Below are positions 1 to 8,700 of a stretch of 51,355 nt of DNA, piece after piece. The notes under the pieces are model-generated. The model saw only the letters and a program-made list of their open reading frames with translations, did not search any database and was not told the origin of the DNA. The position numbers were made by a program, and so were the translations under genes. Positions within the stretch are counted from its first letter, which is position 1, and the number at the start of each line of letters is the position of its first letter. Source of the stretch: JAAYCI01 sp964369525 (lineage in GTDB: Bacteria; Bacillota; Clostridia; Oscillospirales; Ruminococcaceae). The stretch spans positions 1 to 51,355 of the forward strand of contig CAYJEW010000009.1 of NCBI GenBank assembly GCA_964369525.1. Direction: 5' to 3'.

Positions 1-584
1 GCGGCAACGATGTTGAAACCTACTCGGCCCGTGACCAGATTGAAAACGGTGTTGCAGTGGGCATGCCTATGGACGAGGTACTGGGCGGCGGAATTACCGA
101 AAACGACCTCTCGCTTACAATGGCACCCAAAAGCGAAGAGCTAGCAAAGCTAGACCCGTTCTATCTCTCCTACTTCCTGCCGTGGAACAGCTTTAAAAAC
201 TACCAGTTCAGCAAAGGCCGTGGTTTTAGAGACCTCACCCACGAGTGGTATCGTACCCACCATGCAGAAGATTTTGACCAGATAGATTCACGGGCATACC
301 TAGTGCACAGCTGGCTGAAGTACCCAAAATTCGGCCACGCCGCCGCAACCGACTATACCTCTCGCTACGTCCGCTACGGCCTTATGAACCGCAGCGAGGC
401 TATTGAGATTATTAAAGAAAAAGACGGCGCGCTAGACCCGCTTTGTGTGCGAGACTTCTGCGAGTTCTGCGGCTATACCGAAAGCGAATTTTGGGCGGTT
501 ATAGACAAACTGTATAACACCGACATATTTGAAAAAGATGCCTACGGACGCTGGGTTCTTAAAAGCCCAATTTGGAAGAAGTAA
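1..584 (+). CDS. N-acetyl sugar amidotransferase, C-terminal part (5' truncated by window)
   Basis: The frame is open from base 3, so the first Met (base 57) is internal and only the last 193 residues are present. The segment with YFLPWNSFKNYQ, GRGFRDL, YLVHSWLKYPKFG, ATDYTSR and the tail (SRSEAIEIIKEKDG-like, then FCGYTESEFW) matches the C-terminal half of the WbpG/PseA-type N-acetyl sugar amidotransferases. Those use an N-type ATP pyrophosphatase (PP-loop) domain and ammonia from a partner glutaminase to make amidino sugars or nonulosonates for surface glycans. The PP-loop itself would lie upstream and cannot be seen. The gene ends 43 bp before asnA in the same direction. Family is fairly sure from conserved blocks; the exact sugar is unknown. 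Confidence 0.8.
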   Translation, partial: GNDVETYSARDQIENGVAVGMPMDEVLGGGITENDLSLTMAPKSEELAKLDPFYLSYFLPWNSFKNYQFSKGRGFRDLTHEWYRTHHAEDFDQIDSRAYLVHSWLKYPKFGHAAATDYTSRYVRYGLMNRSEAIEIIKEKDGALDPLCVRDFCEFCGYTESEFWAVIDKLYNTDIFEKDAYGRWVLKSPIWKK

Positions 585-627
585 TAGATTTTAAACACTA
601 AAACACTCGTAAAGAAAGGTGGAAATT

Positions 628-1632
628 ATGAGCAAAATGATGCCGATTATTAAGCAAGAAAAGGCGTTAACTCTACGTGAAACACAGATGGCAATAAGCG
701 ATATTAAACAGATATTTGAGAAGCTTTTGGCGAATAATTTAAACCTTTTGCGGGTGTCTGCGCCGCTGTTTGTAGAGCAGGCAAGTGGCCTTAATGACGA
801 TTTGAATGCGGTTGAGCGGCCGGTAACGTTTGATATTAAAGATGCAAAAACAACGGCGGCCGTTGTGCACTCGCTGGCAAAGTGGAAAAGGTTTGCGCTT
901 TACAAGTATGGGTTTTTGAGCGGCGAGGGAATATACACCGACATGAATGCAATTAGGCGTGACGAAGAGATGGACAACCTGCATTCGGTTTATGTAGACC
1001 AGTGGGACTGGGAAAAGGTGATAGACCCAAAGACACGTAACATAGAAATGCTAATGCAGACCGTGCGTGAAATTGTGGGGGCGATATGCGACACAATGGA
1101 TGCAATAAACCAAAAGTACGGCCTGCAAACATCGCTATCAAGAAACATAAGCTTTGTAACAACCTATGAGCTGGAAGAGATGTACCCTGCGCTTTCGCCA
1201 AAGCAGCGCGAAGATGAATATGTGAAACAGCACAAAACGGCATTTATTATGCAGATAGGCGATGTGCTGAAATCGGGCGAAAAGCACGACGGCAGGGCGC
1301 CCGACTACGACGACTGGGCGCTTAACGGGGATATTATTTTTTGGAGCGATGTGCTGGGGTGTGCATTCGAGGTATCGTCTATGGGCATTAGGGTAAGCCC
1401 AGCCTCGCTAAGTGAGCAACTAACAAAAGCCGGAGCCGACAGCCGCAGGCAGATGCCGTTTCATAAAATGCTGCTGGCGGGCGAGCTACCGCTTACAATG
1501 GGCGGCGGCATAGGGCAGTCTAGGCTGTGCATGCTGCTTTTGGGCAGGGCGCATATAGGCGAGGTGCAGGTATCGGTGTGGGACACAGAGACCATAAAAG
1601 AATGTGAAAAGCTTTCAATAAAGTTGCTGTGA
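628..1632 (+). CDS. asnA: Aspartate-ammonia ligase AsnA
   Basis: A 334-residue protein, the normal AsnA length, collinear with the family from the N-terminal PIIKQEKAL block to the C-terminal GGGIGQSRLCMLLL block (about residues 290-303), which corresponds to the class II tRNA-synthetase-like motif 3 region. AsnA makes asparagine from aspartate, ATP and free ammonia in the cytoplasm. The ATG at 628 is preferred over the GTG at 619 because AAGGTGG at 616-622 gives a ribosome site for 628, while the GTG lies inside it. It is followed 12 bp later by glnN, so the two ammonia-using amide synthetases are probably co-transcribed. Identification is confident. Confidence 0.95.
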   Translation: MSKMMPIIKQEKALTLRETQMAISDIKQIFEKLLANNLNLLRVSAPLFVEQASGLNDDLNAVERPVTFDIKDAKTTAAVVHSLAKWKRFALYKYGFLSGEGIYTDMNAIRRDEEMDNLHSVYVDQWDWEKVIDPKTRNIEMLMQTVREIVGAICDTMDAINQKYGLQTSLSRNISFVTTYELEEMYPALSPKQREDEYVKQHKTAFIMQIGDVLKSGEKHDGRAPDYDDWALNGDIIFWSDVLGCAFEVSSMGIRVSPASLSEQLTKAGADSRRQMPFHKMLLAGELPLTMGGGIGQSRLCMLLLGRAHIGEVQVSVWDTETIKECEKLSIKLL

Positions 1633-1644
1633 GGAGAATGCAAT

Positions 1645-3732
1645 ATGACAAATGTTCCCAATATGTTTGGCAGTAAGGTTTTTGGCGATGAAGTAATGCG
1701 CGAAAGGCTGCCAAAAGATATATACAAAGCGCTTAAAAAAACTATAGAGCTTAATACCCACCTAAATTTAGAGGTGGCCAATGTGGTGGCGGCCGCAATG
1801 AAAGAATGGGCAACCGAACAAGGGGTAACCCATTTTACCCACTGGTTTCAGCCAATGACGGGCATTACTGCCGAAAAACACGATAGCTTTATTTCACCTA
1901 TTGGCGGCGGCAAGGTGATTATGGAGTTTTCGGGCAAAGAGCTTGTGCGCGGCGAGCCGGATGCGTCATCCTTTCCGTCGGGCGGCATAAGAAGTACGTT
2001 TGAAGCAAGGGGCTATACCGTGTGGGACACAACGTCCTATGCATTTATTAAGGACGGGATATTGTGTATTCCAACTGCGTTTTGTTCCTATTCGGGCGAG
2101 GCGCTGGACAAAAAAACACCGCTGTTGCGCTCTATGCAGGCGCTAAATGCACAGGCGCTGCGTATTTTGGAGTTATTTGGCAACAAAACCGTAAAGCAGG
2201 TAAACTCCACAGTAGGGCCAGAGCAGGAATATTTTTTAATAGACAAAGAGGTGTTTTTAAAGCGGCCAGACCTTGTGTACTGCGGGCGCACGCTGTTTGG
2301 CGCAAAGCCGCCTAAAGGCCAAGAGCTAGACGACCACTACTTTGGCTCTATAAAGCCAAGGGTTGCAGCATTTATGAAAGAGCTGGACCAAGAGCTGTGG
2401 AAGATGGGCGTTATGGCTAAAACAAAGCACAACGAGGTAGCCCCGGCACAGCACGAGCTGGCATGTATATTTACCACCTCTAACATAGCTACCGACCACA
2501 ACCAAATTACAATGGAGCTCATGAAAGCCATTGCCGACAAGCACGGCCTTGCGTGCCTGTTGCACGAAAAGCCTTTTGCCGGCGTTAACGGCAGCGGCAA
2601 GCACAACAACTGGGCCATGGCCACCGATACAGGCACAAACCTTTTAGAGCCGGGAGAAACACCGCACGAAAACGCACAGTTTATACTGTTTTTGGTAGCG
2701 GTAATAAAGGCAGTGGACGAGCACCAAGACCTATTGCGGCTATCGGTTGCAAATGCAGGTAACGACCATAGGCTGGGCGCAAACGAGGCGCCGCCGGCAA
2801 TTGTGTCTATGTTTTTGGGCGATGAGCTAACCGATATTTTAGAGGCTATTGAAAATGAGAAGCCGTACAAGGGCGCTAAAAAGAGCAAGATGGAACTTGG
2901 CGCAACAGTGCTGCCGCATTTTCCAAAAGACACAACCGACCGCAACAGAACATCGCCGTTTGCGTTTACAGGCAACAAGTTTGAGTTTAGAATGCTGGGC
3001 TCCACATTCTCAATATCGGGGCCAAACATTATACTAAACACCATTGTTGCGCAGGCGCTGTGCGAGTTTGCAGATGTTTTAGAAAAGGCAAGCGACTTTA
3101 ATAAAGAGCTGCAAGCGCTGGTGCGCAGTACCATTAAAAAACATAAACGAATTATATTTAACGGTAACAACTATTCCGATGAATGGGTGGATATAGCTCA
3201 AGAGCGTGGGCTTTTAAACCTGCAAACAACCGTGCAGGCGCTACCAAAGTTTATAGACGCTAAGAACATAGAGCTGTTTGAAAAGCATGGTGTGTTTAGC
3301 GAAGGCGAGGTGCACGCGCGCTACGAAATTTTAATGGAAAGCTACCAAAAAGCTGTGCACATAGAGGCGCTTACGTTTATTGAGATTGCCTCAAAGCATG
3401 TGCTTGGATTTTCGCTAAGCTTCCAAAATGAGCTTTTGGATATTGCCACCAAGAAAAAAGAGTTTGGCATAAATAGCGAGCTGGAGCAACAGCTGGCGGC
3501 AAAATGTGCCGCGCTAAGCGGAGGTATTTACACATTACTGCAAAAGCTGGAGAGCGGCCTTGTGGACGCAAAGGGTATTACAGATACCTTGGAGCTGGGC
3601 AGTTTTTACCGCAACACAATATTTATGCTGATGGCAGAGATACGAATTATGGTGGATGAGCTGGAAACAATAGTGCCTAAAAAGCACTGGAAGCTGCCCA
3701 CCTACGGCGAGATACTGTACAGCGTAAACTAA
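1645..3732 (+). CDS. glnN: Type III glutamine synthetase
   Basis: 695 residues, the size of the large GSIII enzymes and far longer than GSI or GSII. The start MTNVPNMFGSKVFGD is typical of GSIII, and the active-site segments are present: VNGSGKHNNW near residue 313, NDHRLGANEAPP near 373 and NRTSPFAFTG near 434. It condenses glutamate and ammonia with ATP to glutamine. GGAG at 1632-1636 is the ribosome site. It follows asnA by 12 bp, and a strong hairpin terminator sits 15 bp after its stop. With the ammonium transporter/PII and GOGAT genes downstream it completes the GS-GOGAT route. No regulator gene is adjacent. Confidence 0.95.
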   Translation: MTNVPNMFGSKVFGDEVMRERLPKDIYKALKKTIELNTHLNLEVANVVAAAMKEWATEQGVTHFTHWFQPMTGITAEKHDSFISPIGGGKVIMEFSGKELVRGEPDASSFPSGGIRSTFEARGYTVWDTTSYAFIKDGILCIPTAFCSYSGEALDKKTPLLRSMQALNAQALRILELFGNKTVKQVNSTVGPEQEYFLIDKEVFLKRPDLVYCGRTLFGAKPPKGQELDDHYFGSIKPRVAAFMKELDQELWKMGVMAKTKHNEVAPAQHELACIFTTSNIATDHNQITMELMKAIADKHGLACLLHEKPFAGVNGSGKHNNWAMATDTGTNLLEPGETPHENAQFILFLVAVIKAVDEHQDLLRLSVANAGNDHRLGANEAPPAIVSMFLGDELTDILEAIENEKPYKGAKKSKMELGATVLPHFPKDTTDRNRTSPFAFTGNKFEFRMLGSTFSISGPNIILNTIVAQALCEFADVLEKASDFNKELQALVRSTIKKHKRIIFNGNNYSDEWVDIAQERGLLNLQTTVQALPKFIDAKNIELFEKHGVFSEGEVHARYEILMESYQKAVHIEALTFIEIASKHVLGFSLSFQNELLDIATKKKEFGINSELEQQLAAKCAALSGGIYTLLQKLESGLVDAKGITDTLELGSFYRNTIFMLMAEIRIMVDELETIVPKKHWKLPTYGEILYSVN

Positions 3733-3747
3733 ATATATCAGCACAAC

Positions 3748-3786
3748 GAGGTGCATCGGTTTTGAAACCCGATGCACCTCTTTTTT
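3748..3786 (+). terminator. Intrinsic terminator after glnN
   Basis: A perfect 12-bp stem (GAGGTGCATCGG with CCGATGCACCTC) is followed by six T. Only 46 bp separate the T-run from the amt start, and I see no convincing promoter there. Either amt is reached by read-through or a weak promoter overlaps the hairpin (TTGAAA at 3762-3767). Confidence 0.9.
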
Positions 3787-3832
3787 AATAAGTAGTAATG
3801 CAAAAAAATACAGTAGGTAAGAGGAGAGTAAA

Positions 3833-5509
3833 ATGGAAGCAGTATTATCGGAGCTTTACGGAGTGTGGTTTTTGATAGGTGCGGCGCTTGTGTTTTTTAT
3901 GCAGGCAGGTTTTGCAATGGTGGAAACAGGTTTTACCAGAGCTAAAAATGCAGGCAACATTATAATGAAAAACCTGATGGATTTTTGCATGGGCACAGTT
4001 ATGTTTGTGTTACTAGGGTTTGCTGTGATGATGTCGGAAGATTATATTTTGGGGCTATTTGGCCTGCCAAACTTTCAAATTTTTACCGACTACGCAAACT
4101 TTCCGTGGGCGGTGTTTATATTCAACCTAGTGTTCTGCGCAACAGCGGCCACAATAGTGTCGGGCGCAATGGCCGAGCGCACAAAGTTTAGCGCATATCT
4201 GCTATACAGTGTGGTGCTTAGCGCAATTGTGTATCCAATTGAGGCAGGCTGGGTGTGGAACGCACAAGGCTGGCTTTTTGAGCTGGGATTCATAGATTTT
4301 GCAGGTTCTGCGGCTATCCATACAGTTGGTGGTGTGTCGGCGCTGGTGGGCATAATTTTTCTTGGCCCTCGTACAGGCAAGTATGTGAAAGACAAAACCA
4401 CAGGCAAGGTTACGGTTAAGGCCATACCCGGGCACAACCTTACAATAGGCGCTTTGGGTGTGTTTATACTGTGGTTTGGCTGGTACGGCTTTAACGGCGC
4501 CGCCGCCACCACCCTAAACGGCATAGGCGGCCTTGCCTCTATATTTGTTACAACAACAATTGCGCCGGCGGTGGCCAGCGTTGTAACAATGTTTTACACA
4601 TGGATTAAAGGCAAAAAGCCGGATGTTTCGATGACGCTCAATGCGGCGCTGGCAGGCCTTGTGGGTATAACTGCAGGTTGTGCCACATTGGACGCGGCGG
4701 GCGCTGGGGGTGTGGGGGGTGTGGCGGGTGTTTTGGTGGTGGTTGCGATAGAATTTATTGATATTAAATTAAAGCTGGACGACCCCGTAGGCGCTGTGGC
4801 GGTGCATGGCGTAAACGGCGTTTGGGGTACGCTGGCTGTGGGACTTTTTGCGGTAGAAGGCGGCCTTTTTTATGGCGGCGGCGCGCGCCTGCTTTTGGTG
4901 CAAACGGCTGGCATAGCGGCCATTATTGTGTGGACAGCCGCTACCATGGCCGTTGTGTTTGCTGTAATAAAAAAGGTGCACGGGCTTAGGGTGTCGCCAG
5001 AAGAGGAGCTGCTTGGCCTAGACACCACCGAGCATGGCCTTGAAAGCAGCTATGCAGACTTTGTTACACCAGAGATGTTTGAACAGCAAGAAAAGCCGAT
5101 TTTGGTAAGCCCGCCCGAAAAAGCAATACCGGTGGCCGACAGCTCAAGCCCCGGCGCTAAAATGACAAAAATTGTTATTGTTACAAAACAAAGCCGCCTT
5201 GAAAAACTAAAGCTTGCGCTGGAGGCGCTTGGGATTACCGGCATGACCGTAACACAAGTACTGGGATGGGGCATGCAAAAAGGCGCGCAGCAGTTCTACC
5301 GCGGTGTTGAGGTGGAGGCAACGCTACTGCCTAAAGTTAAGCTGGAGATTGTTGTGTGCAAAATTCCGGTAGGCGATGTTGTAAATGCGGTAAAGCAGGC
5401 GCTTTACACAGGCAACATAGGCGATGGTAAGATATTTATTTATGACGTGGAGAATGTGATTAAGGTGCGAACAGGCGAAGAGGGCTACAGCGCACTACAG
5501 GACGATTAA
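3833..5509 (+). CDS. amt: Ammonium transporter fused to a C-terminal PII domain
   Basis: 558 residues. Residues 1 to about 400 form an Amt/MEP/Rh channel with many membrane helices, the twin pore histidines (AAIHTVGGVSALVG and VAVHGVNGVWGTLAVG) and the usual cytosolic end GLDTTEHG. After a linker of roughly 40 residues, residues 444-558 are a complete PII protein: MTKIVIV start, T-loop GWGMQKG...FYRG with the conserved Tyr, PKVKLEIV, TGNIGDGKIF and the nucleotide-binding VRTGEEG end. Free PII (GlnK) normally plugs Amt channels, so the fusion places the gate on the channel itself. No separate glnK or glnD is visible. The start is set by AGAGGAGAG at 3820-3828. Function is confident; how the tethered PII is controlled is inference. 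Confidence 0.95.
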   Translation: MEAVLSELYGVWFLIGAALVFFMQAGFAMVETGFTRAKNAGNIIMKNLMDFCMGTVMFVLLGFAVMMSEDYILGLFGLPNFQIFTDYANFPWAVFIFNLVFCATAATIVSGAMAERTKFSAYLLYSVVLSAIVYPIEAGWVWNAQGWLFELGFIDFAGSAAIHTVGGVSALVGIIFLGPRTGKYVKDKTTGKVTVKAIPGHNLTIGALGVFILWFGWYGFNGAAATTLNGIGGLASIFVTTTIAPAVASVVTMFYTWIKGKKPDVSMTLNAALAGLVGITAGCATLDAAGAGGVGGVAGVLVVVAIEFIDIKLKLDDPVGAVAVHGVNGVWGTLAVGLFAVEGGLFYGGGARLLLVQTAGIAAIIVWTAATMAVVFAVIKKVHGLRVSPEEELLGLDTTEHGLESSYADFVTPEMFEQQEKPILVSPPEKAIPVADSSSPGAKMTKIVIVTKQSRLEKLKLALEALGITGMTVTQVLGWGMQKGAQQFYRGVEVEATLLPKVKLEIVVCKIPVGDVVNAVKQALYTGNIGDGKIFIYDVENVIKVRTGEEGYSALQDD

Positions 5510-5560
5510 ACTTTTTGCGTGCAAGGCCATACCCCCATATGGCTTTGTAAGATAAATGGT

Positions 5561-5612
5561 AAAGCCGTGCCACCCCAAAATGCCGAAAGGCAGCAGCGGG
5601 CAGCACGGCTTT
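5561..5612 (+). terminator. Hairpin downstream of amt, terminator-like
   Basis: AAAGCCGTGC at 5561-5570 pairs perfectly with GCACGGCTTT at 5603-5612 and encloses a small TGCC-GAAA-GGCA hairpin (5581-5592). No run of T follows, so it may be a 3'-end or processing structure rather than a true intrinsic terminator. Confidence 0.5.
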
Positions 5613-5614
5613 GC

Positions 5615-5643
5615 TTGCGTTTGGTAAAGCTTTGTGATATAAT
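5615..5643 (+). promoter_or_regulatory. Promoter of gltBD
   Basis: TTGCGT at 5615-5620 and a perfect TATAAT at 5638-5643 are separated by 17 bp, a vegetative sigma promoter. The predicted start near 5650 leaves a leader of about 100 nt before gltB, which contains the hairpin at 5671-5716. Confidence 0.7.
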
Positions 5644-5661
5644 AATTTAAATTTAATTACG

Positions 5662-5726
5662 GCGACAAAGAGGTCGCACATGCAGGTATTCTATGGAATA
5701 TCTGCGTGTGCGACCTGTTTTTGTTT
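5662..5726 (+). promoter_or_regulatory. gltB leader: terminator-like hairpin with a competing small hairpin (attenuator candidate)
   Basis: The arms at 5671-5691 and 5696-5716 pair along 21 bp (two G-T wobbles) around the loop TATG, followed by GTTTTTG. That is a strong intrinsic terminator only about 20 nt after the predicted transcription start and 37 bp before the gltB ATG. GCGAC at 5662-5666 can pair with GTCGC at 5673-5677, inside the left arm, so the two folds exclude each other as in attenuators. The regulatory reading is inference; the fold and T-run are directly visible. Confidence 0.65.
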
Positions 5727-5753
5727 AGAAAGCAACATGAAGGGGTTTGAAAG

Positions 5754-8700
5754 ATGCAAAACAAGCTGCTGTACAATGAAAAATTCGAGCACGACGCCTG
5801 CGGGATAGGGGCTGTGGTGGCTATAGACGGCAAAAAGAGCCACAAGATAGTGTCGGACGCTTTGGAGATTGTGGAAAAATTGCAGCACCGTGCAGGCCAA
5901 GACGCATTGGGCGAGGTGGGCGACGGTGTGGGTATACTTGTGCAAATTTCGCATAGCTTTTTTAGCAGTTTGCAGCTGGGTTTTGATATTGGCGGCGAGC
6001 GCGAGTACGGCGTGGGTATGTTTTTTCTGCCGGCCAACAGGGTGCAGGCGGCGCAGGCAAAAAAGCTGTTTGAGCTAATAGCACAAAAGGCAGGCGTGCA
6101 GGTGCTGGGCTGGCGTAATGTGCCCACGAACCCCGAGATATTGGGCAAAAAAGCGCTAGATAATATGCCCAGTATACAGCAGTGTTTTTTAAAGCGGCCG
6201 CAAGAGCTGGCCAAAGGCATGGAGTTTGACCGCAAGCTGTATGTTGTGCGCCGCGAGTTTGAACACAGCGCAAAAACTACCTATGTTGCAAGTTTGTCGT
6301 CGCGCACAATTGTGTATAAAGGTATGTTTCTTGTAAATCAGCTGCGCAGTTTTTATGCCGATTTGCAAAGCGAGAGCTACCAAAGCGCAATTGCGCTGGT
6401 GCACTCAAGATTTTCTACCAATACAAACCCCAGCTGGGAGCGCTCGCACCCAAACAGGATGATACTGCACAACGGCGAGATAAACACCATTCGAGGTAAC
6501 GCCGACCGAATGCATGCACGCGAAGAAACCATGCACAGCCGCATTTTGGGCGACGACATAGAAAAGGTGCTACCGGTTATAAACGGCGAGGGCTCTGACT
6601 CGGCTATGCTGGACAACACGCTGGAGTTTTTGTACATGTGCGGCCTACCATTGCCGCTGGCGGTTATGATAACCATTCCCGAACCATGGAAAAACAACAG
6701 GCGCATGCCCGCCGCTAAAAAAGACTTTTACCACTACTACGCCACCATGATGGAGCCGTGGGATGGCCCTGCGGCAATACTGTTCTCCGACGGCGATGTA
6801 GTGGGCGCTGTGCTGGACAGAAACGGCCTGCGCCCTTCTAGATACTATATAACAGACGACAACATGCTTATACTGGCCTCGGAGGTTGGTGTGCTGGATA
6901 TTGCTGCCGAAAGGGTTGTGGAAAAGTCGCGCCTACAGCCGGGCAAGATGCTTTTGGTGGACACAGTAAACAAAACAATAGTAGACGATGAAGAGTGCAA
7001 AAGCTACTACGCAAGCAAAAACCCATACGGTGAGTGGCTAGATAAAAACCTGGTAAAGCTAAAACAGCTACAGATACCAAACAAAAAAATACAGCCACAC
7101 ACCCAACAGCAAAGGGACAAGCTGTACAAGGCGTTTGGCTACTCGTACGAAGACGTGAAAACTAATATTTTGCCAATGGCCAAAACAGGCAAAGAGCCTA
7201 CGGCGGCAATGGGTACAGACATTCCGCTGGCGGTGCTTAGCGACAAGCACCAGCCGCTGTTTAGGTACTTTAAGCAGATGTTTGCGCAGGTTACAAACCC
7301 GCCGCTGGACTCGCTGCGGGAAGAGGTGGTTACCGACACAACGGTGTATATAGGCTCCGACGGCAACCTGCTGGCTGCCGCCGCCGAAAACTGCACTGTG
7401 CTGGAGGTGGACAACCCTATTTTAACCGCCACCGACCTTGCCAAAATTAAAGCCATTAACAAAAACGGCTTTAAGGTAAGCGAAGTTTCGCTGCTGTACT
7501 ACAAAAATACCTCGCTGGAGCATGCGCTGGAGCAGCTGTTTGTTAAGTGCGACAAAGCGTATAAAAACGGAGCTAACATTATAGTTTTAAGCGACAGAGG
7601 GGTAGACGAAAACCATGTGGCCATACCCTCTTTGCTTGCGGTGTCGGCAATGGAGCAGTATTTGATAAAAACAAAAAAGCGCACGGCGGTGTCTATAATT
7701 TTAGAGAGCGGCGAGGTGCGAGATGTGCACCAGTTTGCAACGCTTTTGGGCTACGGCGCAAGGGCTATTCACCCGTATTTGGCGCACGAGTGCATAGAAG
7801 AGCTAATAGAGCTTGGCATACTGGACAAAGACCCCCACACAGCCATAAACGACTACAACAGCGCCATACTGCATGGCATTGTTAAGGTGGCGGCAAAAAT
7901 GGGTATTTCGGTGGTGCAGTCGTACCAGTCGGCGCAGATATTTGAGGCGGTGGGCATAAACCGTGCTGTTATTGATAAGTATTTTACCAACACCATAAGT
8001 AGGGTGGAAGGCATTGGCCTTGAAGAGATTGCGCAGGGCGTGGAAGCACGGCACTCAAAAGCGTTTGACCCAATGGGCCTTGAAACCGACACGTCGCTCG
8101 ATAGCCTTGGCTACTCAAAGCTGGTAAACGGCGAAGACAAAGAAGACCATCTTTATAGCCCGCAGATTATTATAGCACTGCAGCAGGCGGTGCAAAGCGG
8201 CAATTATGAAATGTTTAAACGCTACACCGAAATGGTGGATGATGTAAACAAGCCACACACGCTGCGCGGGCTTTTGGCGCTTAAGTATGGCAAGGGTATT
8301 CCCATTGAAAGCGTACAGCCGGCAGAAGAAATTGTAAAACAGTTTAAAACAGGCGCTATGTCTTATGGGTCTATATCTAAAGAAGCGCACGAGTGCATGG
8401 CTATTGCCATGAACAGGCTTTCGGCAAAGTCCAATTCGGGCGAGGGTGGCGAAGAGACAAGCCGCCTTAACACCGAAAAAAACAGCGCCATAAAGCAGGT
8501 GGCGTCGGGGCGGTTTGGGGTTACAATAGAATACCTGCTTAGCGCAAAAGAGATACAAATAAAAATGGCGCAGGGCGCAAAGCCGGGCGAGGGCGGCCAC
8601 CTGCCGGCCGAAAAGGTGTACCCCTGGATAGCAAAAACCCGCCACTCAACGCCGGGCGTAAGCCTTATTTCGCCGCCGCCCCACCACGACATATACTCTA

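Noticed and set aside
5162..5509. Separate glnK gene starting at the internal Met of the Amt fusion
   Set aside because: No ribosome site precedes 5162, and the frame continues without interruption from the transporter.
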